The notes beneath the pieces were generated by a model that saw only the letters and a program-made list of their open reading frames with translations, ran no database searches and was not told the DNA's origin. A DNA stretch of 64,000 bases, taken from Blattabacterium cuenoti BPAA. Its GTDB lineage: Bacteria > Bacteroidota > Bacteroidia > Flavobacteriales > Blattabacteriaceae. Within the stretch, counting starts at the first letter, position 1. The number at the start of each line of letters is the position of its first letter. The position numbers were made by a program, and so were the translations under genes. The DNA lies in the NCBI RefSeq assembly GCF_000348805.1, contig NC_020510.1, positions 558,001-622,000 on the forward strand, given 5' to 3'. Of this stretch, positions 48,662-56,814 are shown one piece after another.

Positions 48662-49612
48662 TTATTCTACACATAGATATAAATACTTTTCCAAATCTAA
48701 TGCCGCCATACATCCAGTTCCAGCAGATGTAATAGCTTGACGATAATCAGAATCTTGCACATCTCCTGCAGCAAATACTCCAGGTTTACTGGTGATGGTT
48801 TTTCCTTTTTGTACAATAATATATCCTTTTTCATCCAAATCTAATTCATTTTTAAAAATCTCTGTATTAGGAACATGACCAATTGCAATAAATAACCCAC
48901 TAATTAAAACAATTCTATTAGTTTTAGTTTTATGATTAAAAATTTTAATACCTTCCAAAAAATTATCTCCAATAATTTCTGTTACATTAGAACAAAATAA
49001 TATATTGATATTATTATTTTTTGAAATACGATTTTGCAAAATTTTGGATGCTTTAAAATTATTTCTTCTAACTATCAAATATACTATTTTACAAATTTTT
49101 GATAAAAAAATTGCTTCTTCTAAAGCGGTATCTCCACCTCCTATTACTGCTACATTTTTTTCTTTATGAAAAAAACCATCGCAAGTAGCACAAAAAGAAA
49201 TTCCTAATCCTATAAATTGTTTTTCTTTATAAATTCCTAAAAACTTAGAACGAGAACCTGTAGCTACAATTAGTCCTCTACTTTCTATACATTTTTCTGT
49301 AGAAAAAAAAATACGATGAATTCCTCCTTTTTTATTGGATAAAATCACATGATTCACAGATTGATTAATTATTTTTGTATTAAACCGTTCTGCTTGCTTT
49401 TTACACCTTATCATCAGATCGTTTCCACTAACTCCATCTGGGAATCCCAGATAATTATCCACACTAGTTGTTGTGGTCAATTGTCCTCCTGGTTGAAATC
49501 CCGTAAAAAGAATAGGGGCCATATCAGCCCTGGCCGCATATATAGCCGCAGAATAACCAGCAGGTCCAGATCCAATAATTACACAATTATGTATTTTTTT
49601 TTTAAATAACAT
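48662..49612 (-). CDS. trxB: Thioredoxin reductase
   Basis: NADPH- and FAD-dependent reductase of thioredoxin. The 316-residue protein has the FAD motif 'CVIIGSGPAGYSAAIYAARA' (about 10-29), the redox pair in 'SFCATCDGFF' (Cys141 and Cys144), the NADPH motif 'VAVIGGGDTALEEAIFLSK' and the C-terminal 'GVFAAGDVQDSDYRQAITSA'. Complete. It is six bases upstream of glyS on the same strand. Confidence 0.96.
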   Translation of the reverse strand: MLFKKKIHNCVIIGSGPAGYSAAIYAARADMAPILFTGFQPGGQLTTTTSVDNYLGFPDGVSGNDLMIRCKKQAERFNTKIINQSVNHVILSNKKGGIHRIFFSTEKCIESRGLIVATGSRSKFLGIYKEKQFIGLGISFCATCDGFFHKEKNVAVIGGGDTALEEAIFLSKICKIVYLIVRRNNFKASKILQNRISKNNNINILFCSNVTEIIGDNFLEGIKIFNHKTKTNRIVLISGLFIAIGHVPNTEIFKNELDLDEKGYIIVQKGKTITSKPGVFAAGDVQDSDYRQAITSAGTGCMAALDLEKYLYLCVE

Positions 49613-49670
49613 AAAATAATTTTATAAAAATATTTTTAATTTTTGTCATTTAATCATTTAATAACAAGTT

Positions 49671-50105
49671 ATGCATGATTTAAATTTTTTCGTAGAAAAA
49701 CATTTATTTTTGAAAAAAATGAAAAATAGAATTCATATATTTTGCGTAATCAGAAAAAAATTTTATCTCTTTACTCAAGAAGAAGTAATACGTCAATATA
49801 TAATTTTTTTATTAAAACAAATAAAAAATTATAAGAACTCCAACATATGGGTAGAATATCCTTTTAAAATAAATAAATTAAATAAAAGGATAGATATTCT
49901 TGTTCAATTTCAAAGAAAACCACATATTCTTATAGAATGTAAAAACCCAAAAATTCCTATTACACAAAAAACTTTTGATCAAATTTCCATATATAATAAA
50001 ACTATCAAAGCTCCATTTTTAATGATCAGTAATGGAATAAAAAACTTTATTTTTCAAGTTGATAAATACAAAAAAAATTTTTCATTTTTAAAACAGATTC
50101 CATAA
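49671..50105 (+). CDS. HsdR-N-like PD-(D/E)XK domain protein
   Basis: A 144-residue single-domain protein similar to the N-terminal domain of type I restriction R subunits. The catalytic pattern is visible as 'RIDILVQFQRKPHILIECKN' (D then E-x-K, about residues 85-105), preceded by 'EEVIRQYIIFLLKQ'. Small stand-alone versions are common in Bacteroidetes, usually beside holA, and are not part of a restriction-modification operon. Here no methylase or specificity gene is nearby. Function unknown; a housekeeping nuclease-like role is possible. It converges with gapA. Confidence 0.75.
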   Translation: MHDLNFFVEKHLFLKKMKNRIHIFCVIRKKFYLFTQEEVIRQYIIFLLKQIKNYKNSNIWVEYPFKINKLNKRIDILVQFQRKPHILIECKNPKIPITQKTFDQISIYNKTIKAPFLMISNGIKNFIFQVDKYKKNFSFLKQIP

Positions 50106-50123
50106 ATACACTAACATCATACA

Positions 50124-51140
50124 TCAAATTTTATATAACAAAGAATGCATATAATCAATAAGATCTAATAATTTTGTGGAATAACCAACTTCATTATCAT
50201 ACCAAGAAACTATTTTTAAAAAATTAGAATTTAACATAATACTAGAATTTGCGTCAAAAATAGAAATCCTTTCATCTCCTATAAAATCCGATGAAACAAC
50301 AGCATCTTCTGTATATCCTAATATATTTTTTAATGTAGTTTGAGAAGCCTGTTTCATGCAAAATTTAATTTTATCAAAATTTGTACTAGTTTTTAAATTA
50401 ACCGTAAAATCCAAAACAGAAACATCTGAAATAGGGACTCTGAAAGCCATTCCTGTTAATTTTCCGTTCAAACTTGGAATAATTTTTCCCACGGCATTAG
50501 CCGCACCTGTTGATGATGGTATTATATTAGACAACGAAGATCTACCTCCTCTCCAATCTCTATCGGAAACAGAATCAACAACTTTTTGAGTTGCAGTAGA
50601 AGCATGTATAGTTGTCATCAATCCTTCAGATATTCCAAAATTATCATTTAAAACTTTAACAATTGGAGAAAGACAATTTGTAGTACAAGAAGCATTAGAT
50701 ACAATATTTTGATCTTTTCTCATATTTTCATGATTAACTCCCATAACAAACATAGGAATATCATCTTTAGGTGGAGCTGATAAAATCACTTTTTTAGCAC
50801 CTGATTCTAAATGAGCATTAGCTAAATCTTTTGTTAAAAAAAGGCCAGTAGATTCCACAACATATTCTACATTCAAATTTTCCCAATTGAGTTTTTTAGG
50901 ATCTTTTTCATTAGTAACCTTAATCCGTTTTTCGTTCAATATAAGATAATCTGTATCTTCAATACGAATATTTCCTTTAAAAGAACCATGAACAGAATCA
51001 TATTTTAATATATAAGCCAAATATTCTATAGATACTAAATCATTTATAGATACTACTTGAATATTATTTCTATTTAAAGCAGATAATAAAACTAACTTTC
51101 CTATTCTTCCAATTCCATTAATTCCTATTTTGATAGACAT
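50124..51140 (-). CDS. gapA: Glyceraldehyde-3-phosphate dehydrogenase
   Basis: Central glycolytic and gluconeogenic enzyme. The 338-residue protein has '[18 protein letters not shown]' for NAD binding, the catalytic Cys152 in '[18 protein letters not shown]', '[20 protein letters not shown]' with the catalytic His, and '[15 protein letters not shown]' at the end. With pckA it supports a functioning gluconeogenic or glycolytic trunk. It lies 26 bases downstream of lepA, same strand. Confidence 0.96.
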   Translation of the reverse strand: MSIKIGINGIGRIGKLVLLSALNRNNIQVVSINDLVSIEYLAYILKYDSVHGSFKGNIRIEDTDYLILNEKRIKVTNEKDPKKLNWENLNVEYVVESTGLFLTKDLANAHLESGAKKVILSAPPKDDIPMFVMGVNHENMRKDQNIVSNASCTTNCLSPIVKVLNDNFGISEGLMTTIHASTATQKVVDSVSDRDWRGGRSSLSNIIPSSTGAANAVGKIIPSLNGKLTGMAFRVPISDVSVLDFTVNLKTSTNFDKIKFCMKQASQTTLKNILGYTEDAVVSSDFIGDERISIFDANSSIMLNSNFLKIVSWYDNEVGYSTKLLDLIDYMHSLLYKI

Positions 51141-51166
51141 ATTAAAAAAATTTTTTTTGTTGTAAA

Positions 51167-52963
51167 TTAATTTTTAACTTTCAAAAAATTCATAAAAGCA
51201 GATGATGGAATTTCAACTTTTCCTATTTGACGCATTTTTTTCTTTCCTTTTTTTTGTTTTTCCAAAAGCTTTCTTTTTCTAGAAATATCCCCTCCATAAC
51301 ATTTATCCGTGACATTTTTTCTGAAAGATTTGATGGTTTCTCTTGCTATAATTCTTCCAGATACAGAAACTTGAATAGGAATACTAAATTGATGTTTTGG
51401 AATTAATACAGATAATTCCTGACATATTTTTCTTGATAAAAACAAAGCTTTCGTTTTATGAACTAAAAGAGATAAAGGTTCTATTTTTTCATGATTAATC
51501 CATACAGTAATTTTTTTTAAATCCGAATTTTTATAACCAATAAAATTATAATCAAAAGAAGCATATCCATTAGAAATACTTTTTAATTTATCATAAAAAT
51601 CGAATACAATTTCCGATAAAGGCATTTCAAACATAATTTTGATTCTTTTTGAAGTCATATAATTATGATTTCCAATCATAATTCCTCGTTTTTCAATACA
51701 TAATGACATTACATTTCCTATATAGATATCTTTAGTGAAAATAGAAACTAAAACATATGGTTCTTCTATCCTTTTCAATTTTTCCGTTTCTGGAAAATCT
51801 GAAGGATTATTAATCATTAAAAACTTTTGATTATTGTTCACATAAACTCTATAAGAAACATTAGGAATAGTAAGTATTACAGAAATATCATATTCACGTT
51901 CTAAACGATCTTTCACAATTTCCATATGAAGAAAACCTAAAAATCCACAATGAAACCCAAATCCTAATGCTGGAGAAGACTCAGGACTAAAAGAAAGTGC
52001 AGCATCATTTAATTGCAATTTTTCTATAGAAGAACGTAAATCTTCATATTTATCAGAATCAACAGGATAAATACTAGCGAAAACCATAGGTTTAAATTCT
52101 TTAAATTTTTGTATTGCTTTTGTAGCTGGTTTTTGAGCATCTGTTATGGTATCTCCTACTTTTACTTCACTCGCATTTTTTATACCAGAGACAACATATC
52201 CAACATCTCCTGTATTAATTTTATTTTTTGAAATATGTTTTAATTTCAAAGTTCCTATCTCATAGGCAGAATAAATTTTTCCTGTAGACATAAATCGTAA
52301 TTTTTGTCCTTTTCGTATACAACCATTTTTTATCCTAAATAATATTTCAATTCCTCTAAATGGATTGTATAAAGAATCAAAAATAATCGCTTGTAAAGGA
52401 GCTTTTGGATCTCCTTTTGGATAAGGAATACGTGTTACTATTTTATTTAAAACATGATTAATTCCTAATCCATTTTTTGCACTAATAGGAATAATATCTT
52501 CCATTTTACATCCCACTAATTCCATAATTTCTTTCATTACATCTTCAGAAATAGAGTCATACAAATCGATTTTGTTTAAAACTGGAATAATGATTAGGTG
52601 ATTCTTTAATGCCAAAGAAAGATGGGATATTGTTTGTGCTTGCACACTTTTCGTACAATCAACAACAAGTATAGCTCCTTCACAAGCAGAAATTGAACGC
52701 GATACTTCATATGAAAAATCAACATGTCCAGGTGTATCTATTAAATTTAGAATGTATATTTTATTGTTATATTTATATTCCATCTGAACAGCATGACTCT
52801 TGATAGTTATTCCACGTTCTCTTTCTAGATCCATGTCATCCAATAACTGACTCCGTTTTTTTTCTGAAACCGTTTTTGTAAATTCTAACAAACGATCAGC
52901 TAACGTACTTTTTCCGTGATCTATATGTGCGATAATACAAAAATTTCGAATATCATGAATCAT
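51167..52963 (-). CDS. lepA: Elongation factor 4 (LepA)
   Basis: Ribosome-associated translational GTPase. The 598-residue protein has G1 '[18 protein letters not shown]' (about 11-28), '[14 protein letters not shown]' (switch region), G3 '[17 protein letters not shown]', G4 'PVLNKIDL' and the LepA-specific C-terminal domain ('[20 protein letters not shown]'). Length is exactly that of the family. A tRNA-Arg gene lies 27 bases upstream on the same strand and is probably co-transcribed. Confidence 0.96.
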   Translation of the reverse strand: MIHDIRNFCIIAHIDHGKSTLADRLLEFTKTVSEKKRSQLLDDMDLERERGITIKSHAVQMEYKYNNKIYILNLIDTPGHVDFSYEVSRSISACEGAILVVDCTKSVQAQTISHLSLALKNHLIIIPVLNKIDLYDSISEDVMKEIMELVGCKMEDIIPISAKNGLGINHVLNKIVTRIPYPKGDPKAPLQAIIFDSLYNPFRGIEILFRIKNGCIRKGQKLRFMSTGKIYSAYEIGTLKLKHISKNKINTGDVGYVVSGIKNASEVKVGDTITDAQKPATKAIQKFKEFKPMVFASIYPVDSDKYEDLRSSIEKLQLNDAALSFSPESSPALGFGFHCGFLGFLHMEIVKDRLEREYDISVILTIPNVSYRVYVNNNQKFLMINNPSDFPETEKLKRIEEPYVLVSIFTKDIYIGNVMSLCIEKRGIMIGNHNYMTSKRIKIMFEMPLSEIVFDFYDKLKSISNGYASFDYNFIGYKNSDLKKITVWINHEKIEPLSLLVHKTKALFLSRKICQELSVLIPKHQFSIPIQVSVSGRIIARETIKSFRKNVTDKCYGGDISRKRKLLEKQKKGKKKMRQIGKVEIPSSAFMNFLKVKN

Positions 52964-52990
52964 GATTGATTGAATTTAAAAATCATAAAA

Positions 52991-53063
52991 TAACCTTGAA
53001 GGGAATCGAACCCATACCATAGGAATCGGAATCCTATATTCTATCCTATTAAACTACAAGGTT
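52991..53063 (-). tRNA. tRNA-Arg (CCG)
   Basis: On the minus strand the acceptor AACCTTG pairs with CAAGGTT and is followed by A73. Anticodon stem TAGGA/TCCTA holds loop TTCCGAT, anticodon CCG, which reads CGG. T arm GGGTTCGATTCCC is intact. CGG is expected to be very rare in such AT-rich DNA, so keeping a dedicated tRNA is notable. It sits between lepA and pth. Confidence 0.95.
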
Positions 53064-53127
53064 ATATTATTATAATATAATGCTTACTAATAATAATATA
53101 TAATAAATATTTTAAAGTATGACACAG

Positions 53128-53706
53128 TCAGTTGAACAGATTCATCGTTTTTTGAAGTCCGTTTGTTACAAATGAAAATATTATCTTTATGCCTATATCT
53201 AATTTTGAAAATAAATCATCTATTTCTTCATCTTTCCAGTTTTCTAATACATAAGAATCTATTTTTTGATCAAAATGATTTTTCTTAATTCCAAAACGAA
53301 GACGTGCATAATGAGTTGTTCCTATTTCTATTTCTATATTTTTTAATCCATTATGTCCTCCACTCCCTCCTTTTTCTCTTAAACGAAAACTACCAAAGTT
53401 TAAATAAATATCATCAGATATTATCAAAATATTTTTTAATATAATTTTTTCTTTTATCATCCAATACTTAACAGCTTCTCCACTACGATTCATATAAGTA
53501 GAAGGTTTTAAAAAAAAAAGTAATTTATCATTATAGATAAATTCAGAAATAAAACCTAGTTTTTTTTTAGAAAAAGAAAAACGATATTTTTTTGATATTT
53601 GGTCCAAAATCATAAATCCTAAATTATGTCTAGTTTTTCTGTATAAATATCCTGGATTTCCTAATCCAATTATCAAAAATTTTTCTATAGGAGATAAATA
53701 ATTCAT
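53128..53706 (-). CDS. pth: Peptidyl-tRNA hydrolase
   Basis: Releases peptides from dropped-off peptidyl-tRNA. The 192-residue protein has 'LIIGLGNPGYLYRKTRHNLG' (about 12-31) with the catalytic His, 'FLKPSTYMNRSGEAV' and 'RLREKGGSGGHNGLKNIE', all family signatures. Complete. It overlaps the end of sucD by four bases, so the genes are translationally coupled although functionally unrelated. Confidence 0.95.
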   Translation of the reverse strand: MNYLSPIEKFLIIGLGNPGYLYRKTRHNLGFMILDQISKKYRFSFSKKKLGFISEFIYNDKLLFFLKPSTYMNRSGEAVKYWMIKEKIILKNILIISDDIYLNFGSFRLREKGGSGGHNGLKNIEIEIGTTHYARLRFGIKKNHFDQKIDSYVLENWKDEEIDDLFSKLDIGIKIIFSFVTNGLQKTMNLFN

Positions 53707-54584
53707 CTTGAATGAAGAATTTCATATACAGTTTTTCCTATATTAGCCGGAGATTTTACAATATGTATTCCACTTTTTTCCATTATTTTTATTTTTTCCT
53801 GTGCTGTTTCTATTTTTTTTTCTATAATTGCTCCAGCATGTCCCATTGTTCTTCCTTTTGGGGCTGTTTGTCCAGCTATAAAACCTATCACTGGTTTTTT
53901 ATTTTTTAATTTTTTTATCCATTTAGCCGCTTCAATTTCTAATTGTCCCCCTATTTCTCCAATCATAACAATACATTCTGTTTCTGAATCGGATAAAAAT
54001 AGTTTCATAATTTCCTTTATATTCATTCCAATAATAGAATCTCCTCCTATACCAATAGCAGTGGAAATTCCATAACCCAATTTCACAATTTGATCTGCTG
54101 CTTCATAAGTTAAAGTTCCTGATCTAGAAATTATCCCTATATTTCCTTTTTTTTTAAAAACTGAATTAGGCATTATTCCTACTTTAGCCTCTTCTGGAGT
54201 AATAATTCCAGGACAATTTGGGCCTATTAAACGAGATTTTCTTCCTTTTAAAAAATGCTTTATTCGAATCATATCTGATACAGGTATTCCTTCTGTGATA
54301 CAGACAATAATTTGTATATTCATGTAAATAGATTCTAAAATAGCATCAGAAGCAAAAGAAGAAGGAACAAAAATTATGCTAACATTTCCTCCTGTCTGAT
54401 TCACTGCTTCTTCAATTGTATTAAAAATAGGAATACCTAAATATATTTTTCCCCCTTTTCCTGGTGTTACCCCTCCTGCTATAGGAGTACCATAATTTAT
54501 CATTTGTTCAGTATGAAATAAACCTTCTTTTCCAGTTAATCCTTGTACAAGGACTTTAATGTTTCTATCTATTAAAATACTCAT
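53703..54584 (-). CDS. sucD: Succinyl-CoA ligase alpha subunit
   Basis: Alpha subunit of the TCA-cycle enzyme that forms succinate and ATP or GTP from succinyl-CoA. The 293-residue protein has the CoA-binding 'VQGLTGKEGLFHTEQMINYG', 'IGPNCPGIITPEEAKVGIMP' and the active-site His in 'GRTMGHAGAIIE' (phosphohistidine). Complete. sucC is not adjacent, as in many Bacteroidetes. It lies between efp and pth. Confidence 0.95.
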   Translation of the reverse strand: MSILIDRNIKVLVQGLTGKEGLFHTEQMINYGTPIAGGVTPGKGGKIYLGIPIFNTIEEAVNQTGGNVSIIFVPSSFASDAILESIYMNIQIIVCITEGIPVSDMIRIKHFLKGRKSRLIGPNCPGIITPEEAKVGIMPNSVFKKKGNIGIISRSGTLTYEAADQIVKLGYGISTAIGIGGDSIIGMNIKEIMKLFLSDSETECIVMIGEIGGQLEIEAAKWIKKLKNKKPVIGFIAGQTAPKGRTMGHAGAIIEKKIETAQEKIKIMEKSGIHIVKSPANIGKTVYEILHSR

Positions 54585-54622
54585 AATTCTTAAATTAATT
54601 TTAATACCAAATAATTTGAATT

Positions 54623-55192
54623 TTATTTTCTCATTCTTTCTATATAAGATCTATTTTTTGTATTTATTTTCAATAACTCTCCTATTTTGATAAAAGAAGG
54701 AACCGATAGTCTTGTTCCTGTTTCTAAAACAACAATTTTATTGGTATTATTAATCGTGTCGCCTTTTTTTACAGATTCTGTCTGAACCACTTTTAAAATA
54801 ACTGTGGAAGGCATTTTTAAAAATAAAAAAATTTTTTCTTTTTCACTTTTTACATGAAAAAAAATAGGTATTTTCATTCCTTCTTTTAAAAATTCTATAT
54901 TTATGTTTTTTATTAATCTTTCCTCTATTTGTATTTGATCATAAGTACTATCATTCATGAAATGAAATATATCTTTTTCTTTATATAAATATCTATATGA
55001 ATAAAATTCTATCTTAACCTTTTTTAATTTACATTTTGATGAGAATTTATTTTCTAAAACATGACCTGTTAGTATATTTTTCAATTTTGTCCTAACAAAG
55101 GCATATCCCTTTCCTGGTTTTACATGAAGAAAATCAATAATTTTGAATATTTCTTTGTTCCATTGTATATATAAACCTTTTCTGATTTTCAT
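54623..55192 (-). CDS. efp: Elongation factor P
   Basis: Relieves ribosome stalling at polyproline. The 189-residue protein has three beta-barrel domains. The tip of domain I reads 'FLHVKPGKGYAFVRTKLKN', with the Lys after PG the usual modified position, and the C-terminal signature is 'VVLETGTRLSVPSFIKIGEL'. Complete. It lies 20 bases downstream of fabZ; free-living flavobacteria have lpxA in this spot. Confidence 0.94.
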   Translation of the reverse strand: MKIRKGLYIQWNKEIFKIIDFLHVKPGKGYAFVRTKLKNILTGHVLENKFSSKCKLKKVKIEFYSYRYLYKEKDIFHFMNDSTYDQIQIEERLIKNINIEFLKEGMKIPIFFHVKSEKEKIFLFLKMPSTVILKVVQTESVKKGDTINNTNKIVVLETGTRLSVPSFIKIGELLKINTKNRSYIERMRK

Positions 55193-55212
55193 TTGATTTT
55201 AAATTAAAAATT

Positions 55213-55785
55213 TCAGAATTTTTCGTAATTTTTTACTATTTTTGCTACAACTTCTGCTTCTACTACAAGTTTGTTATTCACATAACCTTTTCCTTTCATG
55301 TGAACAATTCCTCTTTTCATAGATTCCAATAAATCAACTTGAAAAATAATTATATCTCCAGGAACTATTTTTTGTTTAAATTTTACTTTGTCTATCTTTA
55401 AAAAATAGGTAGAATATAATTCAGGATGACTTAGTTTGTTTAATACAAGAATTCCTCCAACTTGTGCTAGAGCTTCTATTTGTAATACCCCCGGCATAAT
55501 TGGTTCTCTTGGAAAATGTCCTATGAAAAAAAATTCATTCATGGTTACATTTTTAACTCCTACAATACTATTTTCTGTTAAATCTATAATTTTATCTACT
55601 AATAGAAATGGAGGTTTATGAGGCAAAATTTTCATAATGCTTTTTATGTCCAAAATAGGTTTCTTTTTTAAATCAAATTCAGGAATATCATTTTTTTTAA
55701 ATGTTTGAATTTTATTCATTAACTCCTTTAAAAATTGCATAATAATATAATTATCTGGATTATAAAAAATGAATTGAGATTCCAT
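55213..55785 (-). CDS. fabZ: 3-hydroxyacyl-ACP dehydratase FabZ, remnant of an LpxC-FabZ fusion
   Basis: Hot-dog-fold dehydratase of the fatty-acid cycle. The catalytic region 'ILPHKPPFLLVDKIIDLTEN' and 'FFIGHFPREPIMPGVLQIEA' carry the His and Glu of FabZ. The 190-residue protein has a roughly 50-residue N-terminal extension including 'IPEFDLKKKPILDIKSIM'. That is the linker that in Bacteroidetes joins LpxC (UDP-acyl-GlcNAc deacetylase) to FabZ in one polypeptide of about 460 residues. No LpxC domain is present upstream. Start could be 55785 or Met16 at 55740. The FabZ part is intact and should support AcpP, FabF and FabG. Confidence 0.9.
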   Translation of the reverse strand: MESQFIFYNPDNYIIMQFLKELMNKIQTFKKNDIPEFDLKKKPILDIKSIMKILPHKPPFLLVDKIIDLTENSIVGVKNVTMNEFFFIGHFPREPIMPGVLQIEALAQVGGILVLNKLSHPELYSTYFLKIDKVKFKQKIVPGDIIIFQVDLLESMKRGIVHMKGKGYVNNKLVVEAEVVAKIVKNYEKF

Positions 55786-55905
55786 TCAAATTAGAACCCC
55801 ATCTAAAAGAAAATGTTTCTAAATTTCATTCAAAACTTGATTGTTTCCCAACAAAATATTTTTATACCAAAAAGAAAACATGGAATCTTTAAAAATTTCT
55901 TTTTT

Positions 55906-56112
55906 TCACAAAGAATACAAAAAATTTTTGAATTTTAAATTTTTTTGTAAAACGAATTTATATGTTTCAAAATAGCATATTTCTGCATAAGAATATTTTC
56001 TTTTTTCGCTATGTTCTATCATTTCTATATCTTCTAACCTATTCTTTGAATCGCTTAGTCTTACAAAAAATTTAGAAGAATCATCCATAAATAATAAAAT
56101 AGAAATTTCCAT
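55906..56112 (-). pseudogene. Small ORF, probably remnant of an eroded gene
   Basis: A 68-codon open frame with no recognised family. After its TGA stop the same frame continues with protein-like sequence ('FKDSMFSFWYKNILLGNNQ') until a second stop 63 bases on, which suggests a longer gene interrupted by a stop. It lies where free-living flavobacteria keep lpxD and the LpxC part of the lpxC-fabZ fusion, but I cannot match it to either. Codon use is like the rest of the genome. It may also be a chance ORF. Confidence 0.3.
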
Positions 56113-56172
56113 ATTATCTAATTTTACGAATTATTATATAAATCCATACCTATTAGATGATAGAACAGCTAA

Positions 56173-56212
56173 AATATGCTTTCCTTTTTTAAAAAAAGGA
56201 ATAATATGCTTT
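56173..56212. repeat. Palindrome flanked by 10-bp direct repeats
   Basis: Two copies of AATATGCTTT (56173-56182 and 56203-56212) flank a palindrome TTCCTTTTTT/AAAAAAGGAA around 56181-56201. The palindrome could act as a weak bidirectional terminator. It is in the only gene-free stretch longer than 300 bases (56113-56484). Confidence 0.4.
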
Positions 56213-56240
56213 TATACAAAGTTTTTCTTTTTTATTATAT

Positions 56241-56345
56241 CTTCTATCCAATCAATCTGTTCTAATTGGAACTAGGGATAAAGTAATAGATAGGAACTCT
56301 CTTGTTAAGAGAGAAAATCAAATCCTTATAAAAGGAATTTTTTTT
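56241..56345 (+). ncRNA. Candidate structured small RNA with terminator
   Basis: On the plus strand three hairpins follow in order: TCCAAT/ATTGGA (56247-56252 with 56265-56270), a perfect seven-bp stem CTCTCTT/AAGAGAG (56297-56303 with 56307-56313) and TCCTT/AAGGA followed by eight T (56323-56345). Alternative pairing TATCC (56245-56249) with GGATA (56276-56280) is possible. No ORF fits this stretch. It does not show tmRNA, RNase P or SRP RNA hallmark sequences. It could be a free small RNA or a leader/attenuator for the genes at 56485. Confidence 0.35.
56323..56345 (+). terminator. Intrinsic terminator-like hairpin with T8 tract
   Basis: Five-bp stem TCCTT/AAGGA with loop ATAA and an eight-T run directly after. 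The stem is short but the T tract is clear. It lies 140 bases upstream of the next plus-strand gene. Confidence 0.5.
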
Positions 56346-56484
56346 CGTTAGGCTTTTGCTTTTCAAGCATATCTAATTAATATTAGAACAAAATTTCTTT
56401 TAAATTAGAAATCATAAAAAAATACTATAAAAATAAAAACTTTATGTAATTTCTATTTCAGAATATGTTTTTTATTATTATATC

Positions 56485-56655
56485 ATGAGTTTTTCAAAAC
56501 GTATAATTTTATTTTTCACAGGTTTTACTATTGGAATTTTGATCTTACTTTTTTTTTCCTATCAAAAAAGATTCCTGAATCTAAAGAAGAAAAAAATAGG
56601 AAAAAAAAAAGACGAGAAATATTTTTATAATATTCAAAAAACAAATATTTTGTAA
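56485..56655 (+). CDS. Small single-pass membrane protein upstream of rpmH
   Basis: A 56-residue protein: 'MSFSKRIILFFTGFTIGILI' begins a single hydrophobic helix (about residues 7-25), followed by a very basic tail ('KKKKIGKKKDEKYF'). Function unknown. The N-terminus resembles a short flavobacterial protein family that begins with a K-R-I-x-L-Y/F-x-x-G pattern and has one membrane helix. It ends three bases before rpmH, so it is co-transcribed and possibly co-translated. Its tight link to rpmH and clean membrane helix argue that it is real. Confidence 0.6.
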   Translation: MSFSKRIILFFTGFTIGILILLFFSYQKRFLNLKKKKIGKKKDEKYFYNIQKTNIL

Positions 56656-56658
56656 AAT

Positions 56659-56808
56659 ATGAAAAGAACTTATCAGCCTTCGAATAGAAAAAAAGTTAAT
56701 GTTCATGGATTCATGAAACGAATGAAGACAAAAACAGGTAGAATCATTATATCTAGAAGAAGAAAAAAAGGAAGAAAAAGACTCGCTGTCTCCAATTTCA
56801 AGAAATAA
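56659..56808 (+). CDS. rpmH: 50S ribosomal protein L34
   Basis: A 49-residue, highly basic ribosomal protein. It starts '[20 protein letters not shown]' and continues '[20 protein letters not shown]' with 'RLAVSNFKK' at the end, which is the L34 pattern throughout. Start and stop are secure. It follows the small membrane protein by three bases. Its stop is six bases from the end of the convergent M14 peptidase gene. Confidence 0.97.
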   Translation: MKRTYQPSNRKKVNVHGFMKRMKTKTGRIIISRRRKKGRKRLAVSNFKK

Positions 56809-56814
56809 AATTAA

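Noticed and set aside
48657-48713. Longer glyS start inside trxB
   Set aside because: It would add 19 residues not expected in GlyRS and overlap the conserved end of trxB; ATG 48656 fits the family.
49671-50105. Restriction-modification or defence system
   Set aside because: The HsdR-N-like domain stands alone, with no methylase, specificity subunit or helicase domain nearby; such single-domain proteins are common in Bacteroidetes outside defence loci.
55906-56112. GIY-YIG nuclease
   Set aside because: The stretch 'RKYSYAEICYFETYK' faintly recalls the end of GIY-YIG domains, but the GIY and YIG motifs and the catalytic Arg/Glu are absent.
56113-56484. tmRNA, RNase P RNA or SRP RNA
   Set aside because: No tag-peptide frame, tRNA-like ends, GAGGAAAGTC-type core or GGAA-tetraloop domain could be found on either strand.
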